Assembly (NCBI RefSeq): GCF_018388445.1
Contig: NZ_CP074405.1
Location: 3,596,001-3,660,000, forward strand
DNA: 64,000 nucleotides
Reading direction: 5' to 3'
DNA from: Cellulomonas wangleii
Lineage (GTDB): Bacteria; Actinomycetota; Actinomycetes; Actinomycetales; Cellulomonadaceae
Shown: positions 35,496 through 44,277 of the stretch, piece after piece
How the letters are laid out: each line of letters opens with the position of its first letter
Numbering within the stretch: position 1 is the first letter of the stretch
Made by a program: the position numbers and the translations under genes
The notes under the pieces: model-generated
Told to the model about the DNA's origin: nothing
Seen by the model: the letters and a program-made list of their open reading frames with translations, nothing else
The model's database searches: none

Positions 35496-35545
35496 AAAAG
35501 CAAGGGTGCCGCCATCAGATCGTGCGGGGCCGGGTGTGGCGGGCG

Positions 35546-36745
35546 TCACACCGCGGACGTCCCGAACAGCAGACCCAGCGCGTACGTGACGGCGGCGGCC
35601 CCGTACCCGATGGCCAGCTGGCGCAGCGCGCGCCGCACGGGCGACGCCCCGGACAGCAGCCCGACCACCGAGCCGGTCCCCAGCAGCGCGACGCCCACCA
35701 GCCCGGCCGACCACAGCACGGCCGTCGTCCCCGACGCCCCCAGCAGGTACGGCACGACCGGGATGAGCGCGCCGGACGCGAAGAAGCAGAAGCTCGCCAT
35801 GGCGGCACCCCACGCGGTGCCGACGGACTCGTGCTCGTCCCGCTCCGGGGCGGCGGGGCGCGGTGCGGCGGCCGGTGCCGCGGCGAGGGCGTCGCCGGCC
35901 TCCGCCGCCCGGTCGCCCGACGGCAGCGACGTCGTGGTCCGCAGCAGCGACGCGTCGACGGCCTGCTGCGCGTCGTACTGCGCCAGCGACGCCAGCACGA
36001 CGTCCGCACGGGCCTGCGCGTCCGCGGCGCTCATGCCGCGCGCCCGGTAGACCAGCGCGAGCTCGTTGGCGTCGACGTCGAGGTGGGCGAGGGCGCTCGC
36101 GGCGCCCGCGGCGGGCCGGGACGCCTCGAGCAGCTCGCGCTGCGAGCGCACCGACACGTACTCCCCCGCGGCCATCGACAGGGCCCCGGCCAGCAGGCCC
36201 GCCAGGCCCGTCAGCAGCACGGTGCCCGTGGCGACGCCGCTGGCGCCGATGCCCAGGACGAGCGCGAGGTTGGACACCAGCCCGTCGTTGGCCCCGAACA
36301 CCGCGGCGCGGAAGGTGCCGGAGATCTGCTGCCGCCCGCGCATCGCCAGGCCGCGCACGACCTCCTCGTGGATCTGCTCGTCGGCCGCCATGCGGGCGGT
36401 CGCCTCGGAGTCCTGCCCGTACGTCGAGCGGGCCTCGGCACGCTGCGCCAGCGCGTACACCCACACCGACCCGAACCGCCGGGCCAGCACGCTGAGGACG
36501 CGGGTGCGCCAGTCCCCCCGGACCGGACGCCCGACGTCGTCACCGAGCAGGTCGAGCCAGTGCGCCTCGTGGCGGCGCTCCGCCTCGGCGAGCGCGAGCA
36601 GGATCTCGCGCTCCTCGCCCGTGCGCCGTGAGGCGAGGTCGCGGTAGACGGCCGCCTCGGCGCGCTCGTCGGCGAGGTTGCGCCGCCACCGGCGCAGCTG
36701 GGCGGGCGTGGGCCGGGTCTCGCCCGGCGGGGCAGGGGTGCTCAT
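35546..36745 (-). CDS. MbfA-like membrane protein: ferritin-like domain fused to VIT1 transporter
   Basis: This 399-aa protein has an N-terminal four-helix ferritin-like domain (about 15-145: LADERAEAAVYRDLA, EAERRHEAHWLDLL, DEQIHEEVVR, with paired Glu/His metal ligands). A VIT1/CCC1 membrane domain follows (FRAAVFGANDGLVSNLALVLGIGASG, AGALSMAAGEYVSVRSQREL, and three helices at the end). MbfA proteins of rhizobia bind iron at the ferritin part and export it or move it away from the cytosol under iron excess. ATG 36745 follows CGGAG. Its position directly upstream of the iron-box SIP gene supports an iron role; Mn2+ transport is an alternative. Confidence 0.87.
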   Translation of the reverse strand: MSTPAPPGETRPTPAQLRRWRRNLADERAEAAVYRDLASRRTGEEREILLALAEAERRHEAHWLDLLGDDVGRPVRGDWRTRVLSVLARRFGSVWVYALAQRAEARSTYGQDSEATARMAADEQIHEEVVRGLAMRGRQQISGTFRAAVFGANDGLVSNLALVLGIGASGVATGTVLLTGLAGLLAGALSMAAGEYVSVRSQRELLEASRPAAGAASALAHLDVDANELALVYRARGMSAADAQARADVVLASLAQYDAQQAVDASLLRTTTSLPSGDRAAEAGDALAAAPAAAPRPAAPERDEHESVGTAWGAAMASFCFFASGALIPVVPYLLGASGTTAVLWSAGLVGVALLGTGSVVGLLSGASPVRRALRQLAIGYGAAAVTYALGLLFGTSAV

Positions 36746-36915
36746 CGGTCTCCGGGCGTCGTCGCAGCAAGGTGCCGGCTGCACCGTAGGCCGCGCCGCG
36801 GGGTTGCGATAACGGGCGGCGCCGGAGTGCCGACGCCCCTCGCAGCGGGTTTCGGCGGACCGAACGACGCGTGTCCTGCAGGCGCACGTCGGACGCGGGC
36901 CGGATACTGAGGAGG

Positions 36916-39597
36916 ATGACGACCGAAGAGGGTCCGTCCGGCGAGACCGGGCGCGGCAGGGGGACGGTCGGGACGCCGGCGTGGGCGTCGCGGCAGCTGC
37001 CCGTGAGCGCAGTGGCCCGCTCGCGCCTGCTCGATCGCCTGGACCGCCTCGACCCCGTCGCCGTGGTGCGTGCGGTGCACGGGTTCGGACGCACCGTGCT
37101 GGCGGAGCAGTGGGCCGCCCGGCAGCGGTCGACCGGCCGGCCGGTCGCCTGGACGGCAGGACCGTGGCCCGCGGACGGCGGCGCGTGGGTGGCGGTGCGC
37201 GACGCGCTGACGGCTGCGCTGCGCGCGGCGGGCGGCGACGTCCCCGACGCGCCGGGGCCTGCGGAGCTCGCCGCGGCGGTGGACGCGACCGCGTCGCCCG
37301 TCGTGCTCGTGGTCGACGAGGCCGACCACCTCGACGCCCCCGCCGACCTGCAGGCGGTCGCGGACCTGCTCACCGCGTCCCACGGGCTGCGTCTGCTGCT
37401 GGTGACCGGTGCGCGGTACCCGCTGCGCCCGAGCGGCGCGTGGCACCCGGTCCTCGAGGCGGCACGTCGGCCGCTGTCGGTCGTCACGCTCACCGCGCGT
37501 GACCTGGCGTTCACCCCGGACGAGCTGCGCGCCGCCGCGGCCACCTGGGGTCACCTCGTCGACGACACCCGGCTGCGTCGGCTGGTCGACCTGGTGGACG
37601 GGTGGCCCGCACTCGCGCGCGCCGTGCTGGACGACACCCGGCCGGGCGACACGCAGCCGGCGACCTCGGCGGCGTTCGCGTACGCCCGGGACGTCATGCT
37701 GCCGGAGATCGGGGACACGGCGCTGCTGCACACCGCCATGCTCGTAGCCACCGCGGCGGACCAGACACCCGCGACCGTGCGTCTCGTGCTCGACACCGCG
37801 GGGCAGGCACGGTCTGCCGCCGACGAGCTGGACGTGCTCCTGCGGCTGGAGGCCGTGGGGATGCTCGTGCGGCACCGCTCGGACGGCGGTCCCAGCCGGT
37901 GGCACGTGCCCGGGCTGCTGCGGGAGGTGCTGACGCGGGAGCTGGAGCGTCGCGACCCCGAGATGTCGGCCCGGGTGCACCGTGCCCTGGCCCGCGCGGC
38001 GCTGACCGCGCACCCGCCGGACCCCGCCGCGGCCGTCGAGCACGCCGCCCGGGCGCACGACTGGACGCTGCTCGAGACCTGCTGGGTCGACTTCGGCACC
38101 TACCTGGTGGCCACGGCGGGTGCGGCCGTCGACGCCGCGTACGCCCCGCTGCCGGACGCGGTGACGGAGACCTCGACGGTTCTCGCCCTGGCGCGGGCGG
38201 TCGCCCGCCGCGGTGAGGACGAGCGCGACGACCCGCGGGCCCTGGTCCTGCGGCTGATGATCGAGCTCGGGACGCTGGCGCTCGACGGCGCGTGGCGCAG
38301 CCGCACACCCGCCGGCCGCTGGACGGGCGCCGCGGCCGCCCTGGTCGCGGCACGGGCGCGAGGTGACATCCCTCGCGCCATGGTCGTGGTGCGGGACACG
38401 GAGGTCGCTGCGGCCCGTGCCGGCGTCGCGGGCGGCACGTCCACCCGGGCGTACTGGTGGTTCCTGCTGCAGGGCGGTCGCACGGCGCTGCTCGACGGCG
38501 ACCTGGGCACCGCGCTGGAGCTGCCGATGCGGGCGTACGAGCTGGCGGACCCGTCGCGGGCGCCCGACGTGCGCGCGGCCGCCGCCGGGCACGTGGCCCT
38601 GGTCCACGCGCTCGACGGGGTGCTGAGCGACGCCGAACGCTGGCTCGTGCGGCACGCCGAGGCGCTGGACCCCGACTGGGAGAACCGGCTGCGGGACAGC
38701 GCCGGCGACGTCGCCGAGGCGATGGTCGCCACCGACCACCTCGACCTGCCCGCGGCCGACGCCGCCCTGTCCCGGCTGACGCTCGCGGTGCACTCACCTG
38801 ACGTGACCTGGCCGTTCGTCATGCGCGCCCGGGTGCGCCGCGCGGTGCTCTTCGGTGATCCGGAGACCGGTCTGGCGGAGCTGGAGCAGATCGAGCGCAC
38901 CCAGCACGTGTGGCTGGCGCAGGCGGGCCTGGTGCAACGGGTCGTGGCGCGGTTGCGTGCCGAGCTGCTGCTGGCCCTCGGGGAGTACCACCGCGTCGCG
39001 GACCTGCTGGTGGGGCAGGATCCCACGGGGCTGTGGAGCGACGTGCCGCGCGCCCGGTGGCACCTGCTGACCGGCGACCCGCACGCCGCGCTGCGGACCG
39101 CGGTGCTGGGAGGGCGGCGGCGGCGCGTGAACCTCGCCGACCGCACCGACCTGCTGGTCCTGGAGGCGTGGGCTGCGCTCGAGTCGGGGCAGCCGGCGCT
39201 GGCCGTGCGGGCGTTCCGCGCGGCCCGCCGCGTCGCCGGCGAGCAAGGTGCCCTGCGCAGCTTCGCGCACCTGCCCGGGTCCGTGCGCGACGCCCTGGTG
39301 CTGGAGTCCGGCATGCCGTTCGACGACCACGAGCTGGCGCGCCTGGCCACCACGGGCCAGGTGGTCCCCGCCGTGGGCCGCCTGGTGCCCCTGACACCGC
39401 GGGAGCGCACCGTCCTCACGCTGCTCGACGAGCACGGCACCACGCGCGAGGTCGCCGACGCCCTGACGGTGTCGGTCAACACGGTGCGCAAGCAGGTGCT
39501 GAGCATCTACGCCAAGCTCGGCGTGCACGACCGGGAGGCGGCGCTGCGCCGCGCGCACGAGCTGGGCGTGCTGGGACCGGAGCGGCCCGGGCGCTGA
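36916..39597 (+). CDS. MalT-like LuxR-family regulator with degenerate P-loop
   Basis: This 893-aa protein has a STAND/MalT-type layout: an N-terminal NTPase-like domain, a winged-helix-like segment, a long TPR-like helical middle (about 420-800) and a C-terminal LuxR helix-turn-helix (about 825-885: LTPRERTVLTLLDEHGTTREVADALTVSVNTVRKQVLSIYAKL). The Walker A site reads HGFGRT (55-60), lacking the usual Lys, while a Walker B-like VVLVVDEAD is kept. It therefore may bind but not hydrolyse ATP. ATG 36916 lies seven bases after GATACT, suggesting a leaderless mRNA; GAGGAGG directly abuts the ATG. It is divergent from the MbfA gene. Ligand and targets are unknown. Confidence 0.82.
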   Translation: MTTEEGPSGETGRGRGTVGTPAWASRQLPVSAVARSRLLDRLDRLDPVAVVRAVHGFGRTVLAEQWAARQRSTGRPVAWTAGPWPADGGAWVAVRDALTAALRAAGGDVPDAPGPAELAAAVDATASPVVLVVDEADHLDAPADLQAVADLLTASHGLRLLLVTGARYPLRPSGAWHPVLEAARRPLSVVTLTARDLAFTPDELRAAAATWGHLVDDTRLRRLVDLVDGWPALARAVLDDTRPGDTQPATSAAFAYARDVMLPEIGDTALLHTAMLVATAADQTPATVRLVLDTAGQARSAADELDVLLRLEAVGMLVRHRSDGGPSRWHVPGLLREVLTRELERRDPEMSARVHRALARAALTAHPPDPAAAVEHAARAHDWTLLETCWVDFGTYLVATAGAAVDAAYAPLPDAVTETSTVLALARAVARRGEDERDDPRALVLRLMIELGTLALDGAWRSRTPAGRWTGAAAALVAARARGDIPRAMVVVRDTEVAAARAGVAGGTSTRAYWWFLLQGGRTALLDGDLGTALELPMRAYELADPSRAPDVRAAAAGHVALVHALDGVLSDAERWLVRHAEALDPDWENRLRDSAGDVAEAMVATDHLDLPAADAALSRLTLAVHSPDVTWPFVMRARVRRAVLFGDPETGLAELEQIERTQHVWLAQAGLVQRVVARLRAELLLALGEYHRVADLLVGQDPTGLWSDVPRARWHLLTGDPHAALRTAVLGGRRRRVNLADRTDLLVLEAWAALESGQPALAVRAFRAARRVAGEQGALRSFAHLPGSVRDALVLESGMPFDDHELARLATTGQVVPAVGRLVPLTPRERTVLTLLDEHGTTREVADALTVSVNTVRKQVLSIYAKLGVHDREAALRRAHELGVLGPERPGR

Positions 39598-39615
39598 GGG
39601 CACCCGCGCGCCGGC

Positions 39616-39981
39616 TCAGTCCTCCCAGGGCGGCGTCTCGTCCAGCTTCGCGTAGTACTTGGCCAGGTGGGACCGCACCCGGTCGCGGTCCTTCTCGGGC
39701 AGGTCGACACCGCCGCGGGACCCCTGCATGACGGCGGCGGCGGCGATCACGGCGCGCGGCACCGCCACCAGCCGGCCGTCCACGACGTCGGCCACCAGCA
39801 GCTTGTACGCGGTGAAGTTGCCCTTCTTCTGCGCGTCGTACCAGACGTGCGCGTCGCGGTACCGCTCGTTGGGCGCGTCCTGCGCCCCGGCCCACTCGCG
39901 GACCCGGCGCTCGGCGGCGCCGCCGTCCCACTCACGGTCCCGGTCGGCCAGGGGCAGGTCCTGGAAGGCGGTCACGGCCAT
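39616..39981 (-). CDS. Phage-type domain protein (HK97 protease-associated-like), stand-alone
   Basis: This 121-aa soluble protein has motifs LPLADRDREWDGGAAERRVREWA, VWYDAQKKGNFTAYKLLVADVVDGRL, AVPRAVIAAAAVMQGSRGGVDLPEKD, RSHLAKYY and terminal PPWED. I recall this pattern from proteins or domains near HK97-type phage prohead proteases. Here it is a single gene with GGAGG before ATG 39981 and no other phage gene nearby. It is either domesticated or a phage relic. Function unknown. Confidence 0.7.
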   Translation of the reverse strand: MAVTAFQDLPLADRDREWDGGAAERRVREWAGAQDAPNERYRDAHVWYDAQKKGNFTAYKLLVADVVDGRLVAVPRAVIAAAAVMQGSRGGVDLPEKDRDRVRSHLAKYYAKLDETPPWED

Positions 39982-40072
39982 CGGTGGTCCTCCGTCCTCG
40001 TGCGTCGTTCGTGTCGGTCCGGGTCGTGCCTCGCGTCCCGACGGCACGTGCGGCCGCCCCGGCGCGGGGACG

Positions 40073-41056
40073 TCAGTGCGCCGGTGCGGCGGCGCGCAGC
40101 CGCTCGAGCAGCGGACCGGCCGCCTCGTCGAGGAACCGCTGCTGCAGCGCGTCCCCCACCTGCACCAGGGCGACGTCGGTGAAGCCGGCCTCCCAGTAGG
40201 CGCTCACGGCCTCGACGATCGCGTCGAGGTCGGGTCCGCACGGGATCGACTCAGCGACGTCCTCGGGGCGGACGAACTGGCTCGCGGCCTCGAACGCCTC
40301 CGTGGTCGGCAGGTCGGCGTTGACCTTCCACCCGCCCCCGAACCAGCGGAACTGGTCGTGCGCGCGGGCGACGGCCTCGTCGCGGTCCGGCCCCCACGAG
40401 ATCGGGATCTGCCCGATCTTGCGCGACGGACCCAGCCCGGCGCGGGCCTCGTCCCAGCGGGTCACGAGGTCGGCGTCCGGCTCGACGGCCACCAGGTGGT
40501 CCGCGAGCGCGGAGAACCGCGACACCGACTGGGCGCCGGACACCGCGACGCCGATCGGCACCCGCTGCTCGGGCAGGTCCCACAGCCGGGCGGAGTCGAC
40601 GCGGAAGTGCGCGCCCTCGTACGTGACGCGCTCCCCGTCCAGCAGGTCGCCGATGATGACGAGCGCCTCCTCGAGCATGTCGTGCCGCTCGCCCACGGCC
40701 GGCCACCGCTGGCCGACGACGTGCTCGTTGAGGTTCTCCCCCGCGCCGACGTTCAGCGTGAACCGCCCGTCGGACAGCACCGCGAGCGTCGCCGCCTTCT
40801 GCGCGACGACCGCCGGGTGGTACCGGACGATCGGGCAGGTCACGTACGTCATGAGCTCGAGGTGCTCGGTGGCCTGCGCGACCGCGCCCAGCACGGTCCA
40901 CGCGTAGGGCGCGTGCCCCTGGGAGTCGAGCCAGGGGAAGTAGTGGTCGGACGACACGGCGAAGTCGAAGCCCAGCCGGTCGGCGTCCTGCGCGTACCGC
41001 ACGAGCTCGCGCGGGCCGGACTGCTCGGTCATGAGGGTGTACCCGAAGCGTGTCAC
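40073..41056 (-). CDS. LLM-class F420-dependent oxidoreductase
   Basis: This 327-aa luciferase-like TIM-barrel protein has FDFAVSSDHYFPW, TYVTCPIVRYHPAVVAQKAATL and LNVGAGENLNEH, which match the F420-dependent glucose-6-phosphate dehydrogenase-like branch. Such enzymes use coenzyme F420 to oxidise or reduce sugars, alcohols or xenobiotics. The start is GTG 41056 with a weak CATCCT -10-like element six bases before it. It is divergent from the Gfo/Idh/MocA gene. Confidence 0.87.
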   Translation of the reverse strand: MTRFGYTLMTEQSGPRELVRYAQDADRLGFDFAVSSDHYFPWLDSQGHAPYAWTVLGAVAQATEHLELMTYVTCPIVRYHPAVVAQKAATLAVLSDGRFTLNVGAGENLNEHVVGQRWPAVGERHDMLEEALVIIGDLLDGERVTYEGAHFRVDSARLWDLPEQRVPIGVAVSGAQSVSRFSALADHLVAVEPDADLVTRWDEARAGLGPSRKIGQIPISWGPDRDEAVARAHDQFRWFGGGWKVNADLPTTEAFEAASQFVRPEDVAESIPCGPDLDAIVEAVSAYWEAGFTDVALVQVGDALQQRFLDEAAGPLLERLRAAAPAH

Positions 41057-41166
41057 CGCACGAGGATGACCCGGACGCGGCCGGTCGGCATCCGGAGCGC
41101 ACGACCCCGCCGGGAGGGACCGGACCGCGCCGGGCTAGGGTCGGGAGCGAGGACGAGGAGGTCCGC

Positions 41167-42288
41167 GTGACGCAGCAGCAGCCGATCCGGCTCGGGGTCG
41201 TGGGGTCCGGGTGGCGGGCCGAGTTCTTCGTGCGCGTGGCGCGCCTGATGCCGGACCGGTTCCGGTGCGTCGGCGTGGTGACGCGCACCGCCGAGCGCGG
41301 TGCGCAGGTCGAGGCCGCCTGGGGTGTCCCGACGGTCCGCACCATCGAGGAGCTCGTCACCGGCGCCGTGCCGGGTGCCGGCGCCGCGCCCGACCGTCCC
41401 GAGCTGATCGTCACCGCGACACCCTGGCCCGTCACGCCCGGCGCGGTGCGCGAGATCGTCGACGCGTCCGTGCCCGTGCTCGCGGAGACCCCGCCCGCCC
41501 CCGACGCCGCCGGGCTGCGCGCGCTGTGGGCGGACGTCGGCCCGACCGGGCTCGTGCAGGTCGCCGAGCACTCGCCGTTCATGCCGGCGCACCAGGCACG
41601 ACGCGCCGTCGTGGCGTCCGGGGCCATCGGCACGCCGACGAGCGTGCAGGTCTCCTCGACGCACCTGTACCACGCGGTCGGCCTGGCCCGGCACCTGCTG
41701 GGCGCCGGGCGGGGTCCGGTCACCGTCCGCGCGCAGACGGCCACGGCACCGCTGCTGGACCCCGTCGGGCGGTACGGCTGGTCCGACGCCACCGAGCCCG
41801 GACCGACCCGCGCGATCCTCGCGACGCTCGACCTGGGCGACGGTCGCACCGTGCTCTACGACTTCACCGACAACCAGTGGTACAACCCGCTGCGCAGCAA
41901 CCGGGTCGTCGTGCGCGGGTCGCACGGCGAGATCGTCGACGACACCGTGACCCGGTGGGTGGAGGGCCGGACCGTCGTCACGTCGCGCATCGAGCGCCGG
42001 CAGTCCGGCATCGAGCAGAACCTCGAGGGCTTCGACCTGCAGCACCTGTCGATGGACGGCCGGGTGCTCTACCGCAACCCGTTCACGGGCGCCCGCCTCG
42101 CCGACGACGACCTCGCGGTCGCGCACCTGGTGGACGCGACCGGCGCGTGGGTGCGGGGCGACGGCCCCGCGCCGTACCCGCTGGCCGACGGCTGCCAGGA
42201 CCACCTGCTGGGTCTGGCGATCGAGGAGGCCGCGCGCACGGGCGAGGCGGTCGTGACGGCCGCGGAGGCCTGGGCGGACGCGGTCTGA
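41167..42288 (+). CDS. Gfo/Idh/MocA-family dehydrogenase-like protein
   Basis: This 373-aa protein has an N-terminal Rossmann fold (IRLGVVGSGWRAEFFVRVARLMP), the dinucleotide-contact region VPVLAETPPAPD and a C-terminal alpha/beta domain (AEHSPFMPAHQARRAVVASGAIGTP). The usual EKP motif of the family reads AETPPAP here, so the catalytic Lys seems absent and activity is doubtful or atypical. It probably binds NAD(P) and a sugar or polyol. GAGGAGG six bases before GTG 41167 fixes the start. A TAGGGT -10 lies at 41136-41141. Confidence 0.85.
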   Translation: MTQQQPIRLGVVGSGWRAEFFVRVARLMPDRFRCVGVVTRTAERGAQVEAAWGVPTVRTIEELVTGAVPGAGAAPDRPELIVTATPWPVTPGAVREIVDASVPVLAETPPAPDAAGLRALWADVGPTGLVQVAEHSPFMPAHQARRAVVASGAIGTPTSVQVSSTHLYHAVGLARHLLGAGRGPVTVRAQTATAPLLDPVGRYGWSDATEPGPTRAILATLDLGDGRTVLYDFTDNQWYNPLRSNRVVVRGSHGEIVDDTVTRWVEGRTVVTSRIERRQSGIEQNLEGFDLQHLSMDGRVLYRNPFTGARLADDDLAVAHLVDATGAWVRGDGPAPYPLADGCQDHLLGLAIEEAARTGEAVVTAAEAWADAV

Positions 42289-42297
42289 CCGGCAGCG

Positions 42298-42918
42298 TCA
42301 CGCCCCGCGGACGTCCTGCTCCTCCACGCCCGAGACCGCAGGCTCCTCGTCGTCGCCCTCGGCGGCGTCGGTGAAGAGCTGCCACACCGGCCCGGCGACG
42401 AACCAGATGGCCATGACGATCGTCGCGCGCCCGGCCCACCCGAGCAGCGTCTCGCGCTGCGGCCCCTCGCCGGCGATGAGCAGCAGGACGCCGAGGATCG
42501 CGACGGAGACGAACCACGCCAGCAGCACCCGCAGCCACAGCCTCCACTCGTGCACGACCTTGGCCCGCCCGCCCGACGGCACGCGCGGCGGGCGGGGCCC
42601 GTCGAAGAACCGCCAGGCGACCCAGCCGTCGACCTTGTGCACCGTGTACCGGCCGAACGCCACGGTGAACCCGAGGTAGAGCGCCGCGAGCCCGTGCGTC
42701 CACGTCGCCTCCGCGCCACGCAGCAGGTCGGCGACCGTGGCCACCAGCAGGACGACCTCGATGAGCGGCTCGCACAGCAGCAGCACGGTCGACAGCCGCC
42801 GGCGGCGGAACACGTAGCGCGCGACGACCGCCGCGGCGAGGAACACCCAGAACGCGACCTCGCACGCGATGACCAGCGCGGCGACGGGGTAGTCGCGGAC
42901 CCACTCGACGATCTCCAT
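42298..42918 (-). CDS. Integral membrane protein of unknown function
   Basis: This 206-aa protein has about six membrane helices (for example VAALVIACEVAFWVFLAAAVVARYVF, LLLCEPLIEVVLLVATVADLL and LLAWFVSVAILGVLLLIAG) and an acidic C-terminal tail (DAAEGDDEEPAVSGVEEQDV). A cytoplasmic loop is Arg/Pro-rich. I recognise it only as a generic actinobacterial integral membrane protein. ATG 42918 has no Shine-Dalgarno; CACGGT six bases upstream would allow a leaderless start. It is convergent with the Gfo/Idh/MocA gene. Confidence 0.7.
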   Translation of the reverse strand: MEIVEWVRDYPVAALVIACEVAFWVFLAAAVVARYVFRRRRLSTVLLLCEPLIEVVLLVATVADLLRGAEATWTHGLAALYLGFTVAFGRYTVHKVDGWVAWRFFDGPRPPRVPSGGRAKVVHEWRLWLRVLLAWFVSVAILGVLLLIAGEGPQRETLLGWAGRATIVMAIWFVAGPVWQLFTDAAEGDDEEPAVSGVEEQDVRGA

Positions 42919-43035
42919 GCCTCGACCGTGCCGCCGCACCCCGGGCACGCACCTCGTGCGGACGGACGGACCTGTGCCCGCGACCTCCTCCGTCCGGAGG
43001 AGAGCCGCAGGTCGCGGACGTGCTGGGATGGGCAC

Positions 43036-44277
43036 ATGGTCACGCCCCGGCGCCTCGCCGCGCTCACGCGGTGGCTCCGCACGCCGCCGCGCGGGCCGGC
43101 GGCGGACCGGGCGTACTCGCTGACGATCCTGCTGGCCGGACTGGCGTTGCTGGCGCTCGACGTGAAGATGCTCGGGACCGACCAGCCGGTCGTCGCGGCC
43201 CCGGGCGGGGCGACCCCGTGGCAGGTCGCGATCCTGCTGCTGGGGACGTCGGTGCTGCTGGCCAAGCGCCGTCGGCCGGTGCTGGTCCTGGTCGCGGTCA
43301 CCCTGCTCGTGGTGGCGGACGTGCTGCTCGGCGGCAGCCTGGGCATGTACCTCGTGCTGTTCGACGCGCTGTTCACGGTGGCGCGGGCCGCCGGGCGACG
43401 GGCGCGGGCGGTCGTGCTGGGCGTGCTGGTGTCCCTGGTCCTCGCGGTGCTGGTCACCACCGTCGCGCTCGGGGCGTCGCCGCGCGACGTGGTGCAGCTG
43501 ACGCTGGTGGCCGGCTCGCTTCTGCTGCCGCCGTGGTGGTGGGGCTCGGACGTGCGCCGCTCGGAGCTCCTCGCCGCGGAGCAGTCCCGCCGTGCGGACG
43601 CCGAGCGTGCCCGCGCCGACCTCGCCCGGGCGCACGCGGACGACGTCGCCCGCATCGCCGCCCTCGACCGCGACCGCGCCGTGCAGGACGAGCGCGCGCG
43701 CATGGCACGGGACCTGCACGACGTGGTCGCCGGGCACCTGTCGGCCGTGGCGATCCACGCCGAGGCGGCACTGGCCGGCCCGCCGGACGAGCCGCGCGAC
43801 CGTGCGGCGCTGGCCGCCGCCCGGGCCGGCTCGCTCGCCGCGCTCGCGGAGATGCGCTCGATGATCCTCGTGCTCCGTGCGGGTGCGGACGCCGACGCGG
43901 CCACCGCACCGGCCGGGCTGTCGCGCGTCGCGGACCTCGACGTGGACGTCGTCGGCGACGTGCCGGCGGACCTGCCCACGGCCGTCGACCACGCGGCGTT
44001 CCGCATCCTGCAGGAGGCCGCGACCAACGCCCGCAAGCACGGGACGGGGCCCGCGGCGGTGCGGTTCGCGGCCGACGGCGACGACCTGGAGATGGTCGTC
44101 GAGAACGCCCTGCGGACCGACGCCCTGCCCGTCGACCCGGCGCTGACGTCGTCCACGGGCCTGCAGACGATGCGCGAACGCGCGACCGCCCTGGGCGGGA
44201 CCCTGACGGCGGCACCGACCGGGACGGTGTGGCGTGTGCACGTCCGCCTCCCCCTGCGACCGGGAGACGAACGGTGA
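43036..44277 (+). CDS. NarL-type sensor histidine kinase (HisKA_3)
   Basis: This 413-aa protein has four to six N-terminal helices (about 27-170), a coiled-coil linker rich in Arg/Ala/Asp (about 175-220), a HisKA_3 dimerisation domain with His228 in ARMARDLHDVVAGHL, and an HATPase domain (ILQEAATNARKHG, STGLQTMRERATALGG). It autophosphorylates and signals to the response regulator whose GTG overlaps its stop by four bases. No extracellular sensor domain is seen, so it may sense membrane state, as in DesK/LiaS-type kinases. Confidence 0.9.
   Translation: MVTPRRLAALTRWLRTPPRGPAADRAYSLTILLAGLALLALDVKMLGTDQPVVAAPGGATPWQVAILLLGTSVLLAKRRRPVLVLVAVTLLVVADVLLGGSLGMYLVLFDALFTVARAAGRRARAVVLGVLVSLVLAVLVTTVALGASPRDVVQLTLVAGSLLLPPWWWGSDVRRSELLAAEQSRRADAERARADLARAHADDVARIAALDRDRAVQDERARMARDLHDVVAGHLSAVAIHAEAALAGPPDEPRDRAALAAARAGSLAALAEMRSMILVLRAGADADAATAPAGLSRVADLDVDVVGDVPADLPTAVDHAAFRILQEAATNARKHGTGPAAVRFAADGDDLEMVVENALRTDALPVDPALTSSTGLQTMRERATALGGTLTAAPTGTVWRVHVRLPLRPGDER

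Noticed and set aside
36771..36785. Second iron box upstream of the MbfA-like gene
   Set aside because: GGTGC-N5-GCACC has the wrong spacing and lacks the AGG...CCT core of the IdeR consensus.
39616..39981. Prophage remnant region
   Set aside because: Only one phage-like protein is present, with no integrase, capsid, portal or attachment-site repeats around it.
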